Assembly: GCA_017562135.1 (NCBI GenBank)
Contig: QEYB01001497.1
Location: 415,197 to 479,196, forward strand
Reading direction: 5' to 3'
Source: Dipylidium caninum
Taxonomy: Eukaryota > Platyhelminthes > Cestoda > Cyclophyllidea > Dipylidiidae
DNA: 64,000 nt
This document shows, piece after piece, positions 11,449 through 25,300 of the stretch. Each line of letters opens with the position of its first letter. Position 1 is the stretch's first letter. The notes below the pieces were generated by a model. It ran no database searches. It was not told the DNA's origin and saw only the letters and a list, made by a program, of their open reading frames with translations. The position numbers were made by a program, and so were the translations under genes.

Positions 11449-14400
11449 GGTTGCGGGAGATAATTAGGGACGCCGATAATCTTCCCCTTATTAAATGGTT
11501 AGTCACTCTAGGGTCATGTCAAAAATAACATTTTTTTCGTGTCCACACCACGCCGCTATTTTATATCGTCTACTAATTCTTATTTAAGTAGCATTTAATC
11601 TTTTTTGCGAAATACGCCACTTTTCCCAATCTCGTTTGCCACCAAGCAAGTCAGGGGAAAGAATTCGTCAGTACTCTCCCTCCCCTCGCCCCCCCTCCCA
11701 ATTCCCAAACAAAAATTCCTTTTACCACCAGTTAGAAGAGAGATGCAAATGCTTGTAAGCAGGGAATTGAAATAAGGCACAGGCGGGACGGAGGGGGCCG
11801 AGGGAGGTCGCGCCTCCTCCACGAGTTACTTAAGCCCGACTGAATGATTTGTTAAGCGGCTCGAAGCTGAAAAGTAGAGTTGAGAGGCCAGATGCCTGCC
11901 TGAGTCAACTGCGAATGTGATTTATTTGCATGTCACACACCCTATTAATCACAAATGTACCTTCCCACTCTCTCTCTCGCTCGCGATAGGTGAAGCCGTC
12001 AATACTGTGTTTTTGCTGTGTTTCTCCTACCCGCCTGTCACAATTTGTGCATACACGATTTCAGGACGTTTCAATAACTCTCCAGTGGTAGTTGCCGCGG
12101 CAAATCCCACCGACAGTGTTGATTCCCGGCCTATCAACGCCCCGCCGCCATGCTGAGAGGGCCCGTCGCGGCTCTCCCAACACCCCGCGGAAAGAGCAGG
12201 TGGCACAACTCTCCTCTGCTTCCTCCCAATTGCGTTGATTTGACCGCTCTGACCACCCGTCATCGATCCCGACTCGATTCCCATAATCTTTTACTCGCCA
12301 TTTTCACATTTTAACCACTTTGACGTTGTTCAATTTCCCCAAAAGACCCTCATGGGAGAAGGAGCCTGTCCTTTTAAATTCGGAGAAAATTTCGGTGTCC
12401 CGTCTAGTTTAACTCCGCGGAAATGTCTTCCAGATGACTCTCGCCGTGTACGAGTGCGCTTTCTGAACAGGACGGAGCTGTCTGTCTTGAAAGCTCACTT
12501 CAAAGCTCCTCTTCAGTCCATTATGCGACACATCGGCTTGGTGGAACACCAAAGTCTCCTCGCCACCACTCGAGAATGCCATAAAGCTGCACAGACGAAG
12601 CTTCTCCCCGCTACTAAGGAGGCATCTACCATCCGCGTTGCAGTCGTGGTGGCCGCCTTCTGCTCGTTTTGAGGAACTACTGTGAGTCCGATTCGTTGGG
12701 GACCGGAAAATGGAGGTTTTTGTGCCTTCTTGGCACCTGTCGCAGACTAGGCAGCTTTGAAGGAGTCTGAGAAGAAATCCTCGTTGGACCGACGCAAGCG
12801 GACTTCTTTAAACCGTCCACGCGAGCGGGCGGGTTGAGGTTTGGACAGACTGACCAGACAAATTCACACTGTCGGAGGTTTCTGCTCCCGACTGTCCACC
12901 TTCCTCCACCGTCCCCGAGGCCTCACTTCCACCCACGACACCCGCATCGGCGACCGTCGTGGAAGGGCACGAAATGGCCTCACTGACGTTGAACGCGTTC
13001 GCCGCTCCTCCCAGGAAGTCGCAGTGTTGAACAGCCGAGCAGCTACAGCTCCTGATATTCGAGAGTGCCTTTTCCTTGAACTTAACGCCAGCCCTCGAGG
13101 CGAATTCCGCCCTGCAGTCTCGAGTACAACCTTCTAACTGGGCAAACTTTGCCTTGGGGCAAATGGGGCGTGCAGCCTCGGTCGGTTTCCGTAATTCTGC
13201 CATCCCTTGCGTGGCGGTCCTCACCACTGACCACGTTAGGCCACGCGGAGGAGGCGAAGGTGGAGGAGAAGGTGGAGGAGGGCGAGTTATATGGAGGCAA
13301 AAAATCCTCACTGGACAGTAGCAAAACGGAGAAAACATCACCCCCCCACGGCCAGTAGCAGCAGCAGCAGTGCTGCCGAGTAAACTCGCGTGACAGTCCT
13401 TCTGTCCATGTGATTCTTCTCCTCGTCGCGGTCAGTGGTGAGTTTTTATTTGCCTACTCTGGCCTTCTGCCTCCCCTCCCTCGGCCGCATCTCCTCGCCC
13501 CGTCCCAACTCCCTTCCCCAATCCGAGGCGCCCCCCGCCCCGCCTTGTCGGTGCCCCGAGCACGCGTTCAGCTGACGTTTTTTTCGCTCCTATTCAGATT
13601 TACTGCACTTTGTGGGGCAGACTCGGACCACCCGAGAGGCGAAGAGAGGCACACGGAGACACACGAGGGAGGACGAGGGTCTTTCGCAGGAAGGCAACCT
13701 GTCAAGTGTAAATTAACCTCCCGATTGCATGCTGCGCCCTTCCCTCCCTGGCGAGAAGTGCTGCCCCCCGGGGGAGTGGGGGGAGGGGAGAGCGAGAAAG
13801 ACAGGCGCATGGCCACGAGGCCGGTGCCGGTGCCGCAGCGAGTGGAAAGGCGGCGGGTATAGATTAAGTCGGATACGAGGAATGTGTTGGTGTTCGCTTT
13901 CCCCAGAATATCTCCCCTGTGATTATCAGTTACTCTTCCTCGGTCCCTCCTCCCCGTCCTCCAGTTGTATTCCTTAAAGTTCAAAATGGAATTTGGCTTT
14001 GGTTGATTATCTTCTTTGGGGTCCGACCTCCACATCACCACCACCGTCCACCACACTTGGGACGCAGCATCACCGGCCACCTTGTCTACTTCCGAGGCTT
14101 AAAAAAGCGTTCTCGCACTACCGGTTTCTTTTTGTCCGGTGCAGAGGTGACGTTCCTGATTCTTCCCCTCCGCCCGGGGGCGGTGCTCTCCAGTTCGACC
14201 AGGCTCGCCTACTGGCCATCCCCGCCGCCTCATCGCCTCTATTCACCAGCAGATGTTGGTGGGGAGATAAAAGTTGCGGCCATCACTTATCCGCCAGTAC
14301 GAGGAGGAGGAGGAGTCGCGGCGAGACGATGACCACGACAGTCCAGATGTTCAAAGATTCCATCCTCAGACTGACTAACTCACGTGCTGCTCTCATAAAC

Positions 14401-15094
14401 TTTGGCTAAAAGCATTGAGTGGAGCACTTAGCCCCACTCGCCCCGCCGCCGCCCTCCCGCGGGGGACACCCGCCACCAAACCACTAAGACCTGTCCGCAC
14501 TGCGTTTTTTTGCTGTTACACGGAAACAATGGGCTTACCGCCCCCACGTTGATCCGCTGCTGGTTAATCGTCTCGGCGAGAGCAGCCCACCACCCCCAAT
14601 TTTCCCCTGGTTTTCGGTAAAATTGTGCGAAATGCGAACATGGTGTGGGGCCGGGGCAGAGACTGGTGTTGAATAGAAACACGCCGAGACAATGTTTCTC
14701 ACCATTTGACAAACTGCATTTCATCAGTTCTGGTAGATATATAATTGGTCTAATTTCTCCACTACGAATCTGTCAGAGGGGCGGCGTCTCGGATGACCTT
14801 TGTCCCCTTATTCCCACCCTCTTCACCCCCCCCCCCGGCCTGGACTGCGAATTAGCCTATCCTGGACACATGGGCAACCCAAGTGAATTTCCTCATGCAC
14901 AAGTGCCTTAACTGTCGCTTCAGGCCGAGACGTTGACGGCGGGGGAATGGGGCAAAGCAACGGAGAGGGGGGGGGCATATTTAAGCAGTCTCGATGGTAG
15001 CGACTATCCGCCTGACCAATCGCTCATGAATAACCGTCAAAATTTGACCCAAACTAGACAGACAATTGGTCTTTCGACCGCAGTCAAGGCCCTG

Positions 15095-15112
15095 CGTCAC
15101 ATATATGTGACA
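15095..15112. promoter_or_regulatory. palindrome CGTCACA-TATA-TGTGACA
   Basis: The core 15096-15111, GTCACATATATGTGAC, is a perfect 16-nt palindrome. The same arms with a 4-nt spacer recur at 27059 and 48861. Possible dimer-binding site; the protein is unknown. Confidence 0.4.
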
Positions 15113-17992
15113 TAGTGGCTTGTGTTTTATATTATTAGGGTTGAATGGTTTCAGGACAGTAGAATTGGAGGCGAGCATTCGAAATATAGCAGTTCAAGGA
15201 ACGGAGATAAGTGGTACGAATTTATTCGCTGTAATCGTCTTGACAGTCAAGGTCATTGGTCTTGGCAGCCTCTGATTGGCTGAGAGGAGTTTAAGTAATG
15301 GTGAACCTCGCCCATCTTCTCGCCCCTTTATTTCTCCCCCTATCGACTAAAATCCAACCTCCGGATCGTTTTCTATCTGTGTGATTCATCTCCACCACCT
15401 CCGCCATGTAGAATTTCTTGATTGCCACATCAGCGGGTTCATCGTCGCCTTCTCTCGCATGTGGTGTGCAAATCCCACTTTGTTTGCAGCCTCTAATAAC
15501 CGCCCACACGCAGTTAACTCCTGTCATTGGCGCCAATCGTACCGCCACTTCCCACCGAGAGAAAATGGGCCTTTTAGTGGTCAGCGTAGCACAGTATCGG
15601 GACTCGTATTTCTCCGTGTCCTCATCCAACCGGTTCGACTTCGGGCAAATGACTGCCGGACGGTCAGAAACACTAGGCAGCAGTGGTCCCGGACTGGAAC
15701 AAAGATGGTAAAAGGAACAACAGGCCAAGAATGGGACGATGTAAGGCACTGGGCCAGGTTTAGAGTCAGGAATCGCTGAGAGACTTAATCCACGAGTACG
15801 GAAATGGTTACCTCCGCGGTCAATCTCCCCCCTCCGCCTCATTAGCATACGTCATAGAGGTTAAAGTTGTATCGTCTTTCAAGCTCCCCTTTGCAGATCA
15901 TATTTCTCTGGGCCCAGCCGGGGTACGGCGGGGAGGCTTGTGGAACGGAGAGGCTGAGAAGGACGGAACGGCCTCATCAGATCTGTTAGGCGGCCACCAA
16001 AAGCGCGGGTGAGTTAAATTAGCCTCGCGCGAGTTCCGTTTTCCCTAAGATGGGTGAAAAAGGCAGAACAGGCGGGGGAAAGGGGAGCGAGGAGGAGTGG
16101 AAGGCATTTCGCCCTGCCAGTTTGCCAGCACGCAAGCCACAGTGGCGTGGGGATTGTTTAAAGCGTCCACTTTGTGTGTACAAAACATACTTTCGGTCCG
16201 CCTCTCAACCCCGTGTTTCAGTTTCCACACTCGGTGGTGAGCCTTCATAACTCCTCCGCTGCCCAAAAAACTCCGATGAGGTTAGGCGAATGGTGTGTCG
16301 ACGGAAGGCGTGTGGGGAAAGGAAGCGGCCTCTTCTCCATAAAATGAAAGTTAAACGGACTTCAATAGGCCTACAATTCCTCCTGTCTGCCTATTTTAGA
16401 GAAACCATTTATCACCTTTACCGCCCCGGTGTCGCCATTCCTTTTTACACACATACACACGCGCAGCGCCTGATCACATTCACCTGCCACGCGTCGCGGA
16501 TGGGTTTTGTTTTTTTGCCTCGGCATCACACCACACCACAGGTGAGACAGGCCTTCCGACGCCGACCGCATTTGTATCTGGAGTCTGCCTCGCGTCACAA
16601 ACACATACACACACACTCGTGCCTACACACGTACGGGCATTGCGGGAATAATTGAACCCGACGTTCCGACACCACGCGGATGACATTATTGCTCCCACCT
16701 GGGCCGAAGGAGCCGAATGGGGGGAGGCGGGGCGGGAGGAGAGACGAGACGACACGAGACGAGCGGGAGGCCTGACGAACGCTGGAGGGGTGGGAGGAGG
16801 GAAGGGGAGGGGTTCCATGGCCATTTTTCCTCCTCGTTGTTGTCGCGTGGATCGTTGATCGCTGCGATCTGGGGCGCAGACGCACACGCGTGTGTGGTAG
16901 GCTGCCTTCCCCGCGCTGACGACTAAAGGCAGGCAGGGCGCGGCCGGGCGGCCCGGCGCCTGAAGGGGGGAAGGGTAAATTACAGCTGCAGAGTGCCCAG
17001 TTTTTGGTCGTTTCGGGTCGTACGAATGTGTCCGCGACTGACATTTACAAAGCAGTGTGGCGAACAACGTTAACTACCTGCTAATGTGCGTCTGTGTGTG
17101 TGATTCCCTTCCGTTCCGCCCCAGCGGAGGCTATTAAAAGGCAGCCCCAGGGCGAGAGGAAGGCGACGGCGGCGGCCGGGGGCGGTGCGGTGGTGGCGCA
17201 TAGGCGTGGCAGCCTCGAATAATAAATCTGCACGTGTTAGAAGTCGACACATCGTGTTTACCACAGGGGTGGAGGCCGCGGGGGGACAGGGGACGGGAAG
17301 GTTATTTACACAGGCTCGTCCTCCACCCACGGGTCCACCGGTCCACGTGCCGCCGAAGCGTCGAGGTTGCATCCATTGAAGACCTCCAAGTTGTTTTGGA
17401 GAAAGTGTGACGAAGAGGAGCCTCTTCACCATCTGACTGCCTCCGAAGGACGCTGAACAGGCCGTCTTCACGACTCGCGAGGCGGTTGTTGTTGTTGATG
17501 TGGTTTTACACGAGGGAAAAGAACTTACAAAATTGTGAGCTTGTCCAACGGCTCCTGTCACCAGCCTCGTGTGGTGGACGAGGCGAGGGGAAGAAAATGT
17601 TGACGGGGCGGTAGATTCTATGCGCTTCAACCAGAAAGATTTTAGTCTGATGTAACGTCGAATTATGTCTAAACTCCACCTCAAGGTGACGCCGATGACG
17701 ACGACTGGTTTCGCTTGTTTTTGAAACCCCCAGACAGAGCACATTCGGCTGGTGAATTTTCTCGTCTGCATTTCCCAATGAAGGCGCTAGCGTTTGGGTG
17801 TTTGGACCTTTCACTGCCTCGTCGCCTGCCATTTCGTCGACTTGATGATTCTTCACGCGGCTCGCTTTATCCTGTCTTCCTCGGTCTTGGCTAAAAAAAT
17901 GGAAAAAGGCTTTTCTGGACCTCTCTCCCACCGGACATGGCTAAAATTCCCTGCGCAAATCTGCAGCGTCGGTTGATTACCGACCCCACTGA

Positions 17993-18000
17993 AGGTGTGA
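17993..18000 (+). promoter_or_regulatory. T-box half-site AGGTGTGA
   Basis: Perfect consensus half-site 4.4 kb upstream of the T-box gene start. A single 8-mer can occur by chance, so confidence is low. Confidence 0.2.
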
Positions 18001-18443
18001 CATTCCATGACAGTTTTTTTTTGGTAGTAGGGTTGAATGAAAGCAGGAGGATGCGAGCATTTCTCCCATCCACACTGTCGTAGCTTGCAGCAATCGGTGA
18101 GAAACTGTCGACTTCGTCCAACCCAATCGACGCGGAAATTCGATGTTCCAACTCGTTCGCGTCGGTACGGAAGTACGTCGCGCCGCCCTTCACCTTTCCC
18201 TCTGCGCCCAAGGGGCTGGTCTCCGCGCCACCGTCGATTTTCGCAGTCCGGATGGGCCGTCATGGAGGTGAACATCACCCCTCCCCTATCCCCCACCCCA
18301 CCCCCCCATCCTCACGATCGTGTGGAAATCTGTGGCTGTTTTGCGGCCGACCTGTTCCTTCTTTATTCGGTCAACTGTGTCTTACCGCGAACGTCCTCAT
18401 AAATATTCCAGCCCCCGGGAGGAACTGCAACCGTGACACCCGC

Positions 18444-18479
18444 GGGGGGGGGAGGGGAGGGGGGACGGGACGGGGACGG
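18444..18479 (+). other. G-quadruplex-type G-run cluster
   Basis: Successive runs of three or more G separated by A or AC (pattern GGGGACGGGACGGGGACGG) fit an intramolecular G-quadruplex. A near-identical module sits in the first intron of the T-box gene at 25082. Confidence 0.5.
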
Positions 18480-18930
18480 CAGCACTACGCACAACGATGT
18501 GGTCCAGCGGTGGGAGAATTGCCCTGAACTAAATTCTCCTCGGGCAGTGCCACAGGTTCCCACACACAGCTCATCTGGTCGAAATCGGCACGAGTTATTA
18601 TCGCACCAGGCGGCGCAGATGCATGCAACGCCGTTCGCGTCCATGTCTTCGTGTTGGTCCCAACCATACATCAGAATGGTACTGCGCACACCGGCGCCCC
18701 CACCTCGCTCGCCTCCACCTCTCCCCGCTTCGCCCCACTGCCTCCCGCCCCTATCGGCCTTCATTCTACCTCCTCCTCGCTTCGCCCCGCCTCGCCTCAC
18801 CCAGCATTCCCCGCTCCGGTGTCCATCAAACGGCCCATCGAGACCCCGCAGTTATCGCTAGCTGGTTCCCGCGCAGAAACTGGTTTCCGCACCTCGCCAG
18901 CAGGTGCTCCATGACTGGCATGCAAATAAC

Positions 18931-18956
18931 CGTGTGTGTGTGTGTGTGTGCGCGCG
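18931..18956. repeat. (GT)n microsatellite with GC-rich end
   Basis: About ten GT units followed by GCGCGCGTGTC. Simple sequence repeat in the upstream territory of the T-box gene. Confidence 0.85.
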
Positions 18957-21900
18957 TGTCTACCTACCTGCCCGCCTGGCCGTGTGCACAAAACAATAAA
19001 CGTAATGGTCCGGGGGTTATGTGAAAGGTCGGGGTTAGAAAAACTGAGGGTGCACATTTGGTGTCCTATTGTGCTCATCGTCGTCATCGTCTGATTAGAC
19101 GCAGCGATAAGAGGTCAACTGGGAAGGCTGGGAGTTGAGGTGACCCACAAACAAACGGGTTTTACTGATCACCTTTAGTCGGATTTGTATTTACCAAGTC
19201 CACTCATGACCGGGCTAATGTGTGCTCTCGTGTACAAGGAGTTCATACGTCGCAGTCTGTCGTAATTCACCAGCCGTCTGGCTCCTCAGAACAAGGCGAC
19301 GCTCCGAGGAGCTGAACAAAGTCCCAGCTGGACGGGGGTTCTTTAGCAGTTCCCTTCCTCTCTCGCCCCTCGCCGCCTGCAGACCGGCACTGTCTGTAGA
19401 TATGATTTACCGCCGTAATGTGTCGAGAAGTGACACGTGCACGAAGCCAATGGCAGCTGACTGTGGGAGAGAAATCTCCTCCCACCTGCATTTGTAAAAA
19501 GGTCACCCTTCGATGGATTAACTTGGAGCGACTTCGACCGCCTCCTGCGACAGTCTTTACAGCCTGTGGACCACCGCCAAGTGGGGGTGAGCGAGAATAG
19601 GGTCCGCAGTCTCCTTCCACCGCGGTATTCTTGTCTCTTTGTGTCCCTCCATTGGTCCCACATCGGTGACTGAGCAGGCTAGTTGTTGAGAGGATGAAGT
19701 TAACCCTCCCCGAGGCTATCGCCAGTGTGTCCCACCGCGATGGTTATCAGATCATACCACCTCCCACATAACCGGGTGCGTAATAGCCATTTCAGGATAG
19801 TTGAGCTGACGGTGAGGCGTCCGGGGGGGCCTCGGGACTGAACTTTATGGCATTTTGGATGTAAACTAATCGGACAGACTTTAGTCAACTCAGTATGTGG
19901 GCGCGACACCGCGGGTGGGAATGAAGACTCACGTTGCCGGTGATAGAAGCGAAATGTGCGCTTCAGGCAGCCGAGATGCCCCTGTTCTCCTGCCTTCCCT
20001 CACGAGTCATCCACCCCAACAGAATAGTGAAGGTCTCCAAGCCTTCCCTCATCCTGTAATCCCTCTCGTATCCCCCTGGTGACGCGCCTGACCCATCGGG
20101 TCAGAGCGGCGGCAGACGACGAAAGCCTCCGCGTCCCCAAGCCAGTCGCCGAGTGACAAGCATGTGGCGTGTAAAACGAATTTGTGGACTAATCTGGTGA
20201 GGTAATCAGTGCAAACAAGTGTCCAGGAAATAAACGAGGTCGTGGCCAACCTACTTAAAATTTTCCCCTTTGATTGCCTGTCCTCCAGTCCAACCGACTG
20301 GAAATCGCGTTCTCCCGGCGGGACGACTTCCCCTCCCTGCAGTAGTCGGAGTGGCCAACACGTCCGATTAACTGTCCTCCCCACGGCCGAGCTTTAGCAC
20401 TCCACCAAACCGGCTCCATTGATTCCCGATATCGATCGGAAAACGGTGCACTCACGAGGTGTGGAAGGAAGGCCCGATAATACAGTCGTTTTAACGCGGA
20501 GCGGGGGGGAGGGGGGATTCGCCCAATCCGGTTAGCTGGTACGCCAAACAGTCCGTTGTTCGGCCTTTCTCTCGCCAGCGCTCTCGTTCGGTGGCTCGGC
20601 CGTCGCGTCCGTGTCGCGGTGGCAACTCACACACTCATCAGTAATCAGAAAAATAAACTTCTCGGTCCTGCCAGAGGCGCTGCGTGGCATTTCGTCGCCA
20701 TCGTCACCAGCCTCAAGTCGACAAGGGAGAATTGAAGTGTCAGCGGGGTTGTTTCCCTTCCCTTTCCCTTCCCCCCCCTTCCCCACTCGAGAAAGGTTGA
20801 TGTGCGGACGCATTTGGCCGAGTTGAAGAGACTCATCACCAAATAGCCAGGAGTACACTCGGGAGTCAGTCGATGCGGTTTGCGGCGGCCGATAAGGAAA
20901 AGGAGAGGGAGTTGAGAGTCCAACCTCGTCAAATTCAGTTCAAACCACACACATCGCGGTAGATACGAGTACCTACTAATTATCTTGGCCAATGTGCGCT
21001 CGGAGGGCGGGCAAATGGGAAGAGCAATTGCTTCGTGTTCTGGTGGCGCCAGAGTTGGTCGCAGTGGCGTTTGACCACCCGTGAAAGACCGCCCTCTCTC
21101 GCTCGCCCACCGGCGCCACGGTGAAAGTGTAATCTCCTCCTCTCTTGTCACAAACACTGTCGGCGGGAGAGCTCCTTCTCCTTTCTCTCCTCCTCCTCGT
21201 GCTTCATGGAGCAATTAGCCCATCACGTGGAGGACTAGTCCGGCTTTGATCTTCTCGCCTGGGGTGCAACCCATCTCCACAGTATGGGACAGTTTGGAGG
21301 AGTTTAACTCTCTCCTCTCTACTCTACGTTGTCTACATTGTTTTATTCTGCTGGGGCGCGGTGGTGGTGGAGGAAGACGATGGTTGGGAGATACACCCGA
21401 ACCTTGTTTTAATTCCCTCGTCAAATCGTGCGGGCTAATTAATTCGCCTAACCCAGGCAGCCCAGTTGTAAACGGCGTCCGGTGGTTCGGACGTCAGGCA
21501 GGCTAATCCTCCGACATGTGAAACTAAATGGCACTTAATTCCGGAGTTAAGGCCATTCATGACGCCTCTACCGCCTCGGAGGACTCCCGATCCATCGCTC
21601 ACGCCGCTGAAGGCATATTTCACGCGAAACACGCCACGAAATGTTCGCCACCACACTCAGTCGGCATTAAACGTTACGATGTAGATGAGGAGATATTAAA
21701 ATTTGAACTTCCTTGATGCCCACTATTGACAAAACCTCTTTTAATTGTTTGAATAGAGTAGAATTTTGGGGCCAATAAGTACTGGCACACTTCGCTGCCC
21801 AGTCGAGAGGCTGAGGACCTGCCCAGCTTCAGGGGACAAGGAGCTTTGTCGATCTTGGAGGGGATGTTGGAATGGGTCGACACAAGGCAGTTGTGGACAC

Positions 21901-22398
21901 GGCCTGCTTGCGGAACGCGACTTTGAGGTGGATTCAAATCTCGCCTGAACCGCTCTCTGTTCGCCGACTCGAGAAAAGTCCTCGTTTACTGTGAACCCCA
22001 GTGATGAAGCGGCACCAGGCGTTAGTGGTTGTTCAGATGTCGAGTTATTTCCCTCCGAGGCCGGGCAGACCGCTGCCAAGTATACCCGGGCAGTTCGCGG
22101 ACGACTTCAGCCGCTTGCCTATTGGCCAGTGGTCTGCGTCGTGCGCACCAGCGTGCAACGCTCTTTTCGTCTCTCTCCACCTCCGCGTTCAACGCCTTCA
22201 CACCCCTGGCCAACACGAATGCGGCTACATGCGCCACGCTGGGCGCTACTCTTGACGCCCTCAGCCAATGGGGTGTCGAAGGTGTGTGTGACGCGCGCAC
22301 ACGACCACACGCGGCAGTACGCACGCACTGTAGCACGTACGCACACACAGCCACGCTGAGGGCGTGAACGGGGCTTCACAAACACATTGCCGTGTTAG

Positions 22399-25300
22399 AT
22401 GGCCGCGGGCATGGATAACGCAGCGCTCGACATGTCTTTCAAATCACCGACCCCCTTGAGCACCATGGAAATCGCCTATCAGGCCGCCCTCTCCCTCTAT
22501 CCTCCACCAGATGGTGCCAAAAATGCCATTTCTGCACTCGCTTCCGCGGCAATGGCGGCGGGGGTGTCGTCGCCTCAGGCTCCTTCTCACCCAACAATAG
22601 CTGCCAAGGAGAACCCGATCGTGGAACTCATTGACCGCCATCTGTGGCGAAGTTTCCATGCCTACGAGACGGAGATGGTGATCACCAAGAGTGGAAGGTG
22701 AGTTGCGTATCACTCGTCTATCTGAAGTTGACCTGGTGCGGTAAGGTTTCGGGGGAGCCAGACGCTTTGAGCAAGCAGAATTCCTAATGTCGCTCTCTTG
22801 AGTCTGCGAGTTGCACGGCTTGAAGAGGTACTTAGAACCGAGGTAACGCTTCTTTTCACCCCACGGGGTTGAACAAGGCTAACAAACTGACCAATGGGAG
22901 ACGGGGCACCTTGAAACCGCTTCGCTGACTCGCCTTCAACCTCCTCACTTGTTGTTTCCGCCATTAGGGCGAGCCACTTGTCTTTGGACGGCGCCTCATC
23001 TATCCGTCCAAAAGTCTGCTGTAAATGAGTGGGTGCAACCGGACATAGAAAACATTTCGGAATGAAGCTATTTGCATTCTGGCGATGAGGCGAGCACGGA
23101 AACGGGTGTGGGGAGGGGGGTAGTAGACTTTTAACCTATCTTCAGCTCTGATCGGAGTGGCTAAGAAAATTGATGGGGACAAATGGCGTCATTCATCGAA
23201 AAAGCGGACTTCGGGAGGCGGTTTGGCCTTCCAACTCGTTCTCTCCGATGGTTAACGCGCCTTTTGACCCCCTCTGCCCTCCCATCCCCTTCTCTTATCC
23301 CCCCCTCCCCATCGAAAACCTTTTGTCGAGCCGAGGGTGGCTTCAGGTCCCTGATGCTCCACTGGATCTGTCAACTTTTCGGAGCAGGACTTCCGTCAAT
23401 TTCTGTACCCCGTAGAAGGAACCAGGCGGAGATGTCGTAGCGAGAGCTTACGATTTCGGGAGGGTCTACTCCTCCGTTTTCCTCTTCCCACAGACTTATC
23501 TGAAGCAGAAGCTCGTTCAAGAAGTAAAGATTTTGTCAGTGGCAGATTTCTCACGCTCCATGTCTCCCTCCCCACACCCGCCACCCCTCAAACACCCTTT
23601 TCCGTCTTCTCCTCCTCCTCCTCGTCCGCGGGGCAGGAAATGGGGCTAACCAGTGTCCTCTCATCTCGATTTTCAAAATTTATTACCCCCCGGTCTACCC
23701 GCATTGTCGCGGTTGATGGGATGAAAATTGAAAGCAGATGGCATCGCCTCCCTCCCTTCCCCCCTTCCTCGGCCAGATACCGGCTGAGTGACCCCTCTTC
23801 ACCTCTTCCGCGTTGTGCGCTCTCGCCCAGACGCCTTCAGGGCTCGTCTCCTCGCAGTGGCTGACCTTCTTCTTTGTAGTGGTTTTGGGACAGTCTTGTT
23901 GCGCGACTCGGTTCAACACCCTCATGTGGAAGGTGATTGTGCGATTGTAGCGCCAGTAGAGTCCGTCTGCTTGACGTCTCTTCCACTTACCGGCAAAAAT
24001 TGGCCTCCATTCACTTCCACTGCCCACTGTCCGCCCTCAACGCGGGTGGGAGTGTACGAGAAGTGTAATAACCTTGAGTCTCACTGCGAAAAAAAGGGGA
24101 ATATTTTATGTGGGGGAGGAAACATGGTGTTGAGGGATGGGGGGACGTTCTTATCGATGGGACGCGAAGTCCACTGCGTTTTTTCCCCTCCGGAGAAGCA
24201 GAGTTTCACGCGTTTTGCTATCCCAACCGCCTCCGCCTGCCCCGCCTCCTCCTCCCGCACTTCTCCTCTGTGTGTTGACCATATTCACGCGTGTGGCGAG
24301 GAGGAGTGTGGAGCGTGTTAACCTCTCAGGCAGAGTTGTGCCACTGATATATCACTGCTTCCTCATCTCCCCAGCCTCAAGCTACCCTCACGTCTCCCCG
24401 GGTGGTGTCTCGTACTTCCACGCGTCCGAGAGCCACTTACGATCACGCCAACGTGATAGAAGGTCCGCATACATTCCCACACCCCCCCCTCCGGCGAACT
24501 GGAAGGCAGTAAATTTAACCGAGAAACAGGGAGGACTCTGACCGACCCGGGGGAAAATGGCTACTTCCACAGGAGGCCATGGAGTAGAGTCAAAATGACA
24601 GGGATCTACTTTCATCAGCTCTTCCGCCCTTTCGCTCAATGGCAGGCACGGACACACCAAAGGACGTGGAATTGACCTATTTAGGGGGGCGGTGGGGGGA
24701 CATTCCCGAAATTTGATCTCACCGCGGGTGCAGGCGTCTTCATCTTCCCGAACGTCGGCAAAACAAGCCATTTTTATGCCTCAACCCCTCAATAAGTTGC
24801 TCCACGCCCCCCGCTCTCCCCGCCCATTGTCCCCCGTGGAGGGGTAGGCGCTGCGGTAACCACGTCTCTCTTGTGAAGGCACCCTTCAACCCTTGAATCA
24901 ATTTCCCCTGAGTAAGTACTGATGGCCTGCCACATGTCACACGGCTTATCACGACGCGACAATCTTGTAGCTTAGTTCTTACGGCCCTAATTTGTTAAAT
25001 TAGCCATGATCGCAGTGGTGTGTGAGGGGCCGGGGGGCGAGGAGCCGGGAGGGAGGTGTGGATTAGAGATTGGAGAGTGGTGGGGCGGGACGGGACGGGA
25101 CGGGGACGGGGGATGGTCGGTCCACCTTAGCCGACAGAGTCAAGGGAAACAGTGAAGCGGAAAGCTTAACGCATAGATAGGCACTTAGGCATCCGAGTCA
25201 TCCTCGGCTCGTAACGATTAGCCTCTTTCACCTCGTTCCAACTCCTCCCTTTCCGCTCTTTTCCTTTTCATTCTTTCCCTTTCAGGCGAATGTTTCCCCC

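Larger units (their letters stand above)
9287..22398. other. 13-kb gene-free, GC-rich territory upstream of the T-box gene
   Basis: Many overlapping ORFs of 60-195 codons occur on both strands, but their translations are proline/arginine/serine-rich, lack recognisable domains and reflect GC-rich composition rather than genes. CpG is frequent from about 12 to 22 kb. In contrast to the tight spacing of the other genes, this looks like cis-regulatory sequence for the downstream T-box gene. Individual motifs are listed separately. An unrecognised non-coding RNA or an untranslated first exon cannot be excluded. Confidence 0.5.

Noticed and set aside
16480..17067. 195-codon minus-strand ORF in the upstream T-box territory
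   Set aside because: Arg/Pro/Ser-rich with CA-repeat translation, no domain; expected in GC-rich DNA with few stop codons.
21925..21955. tRNA-like B-box GATTCAAATCTCGCC
   Set aside because: No matching acceptor stem or A-box at the right distance on either strand.
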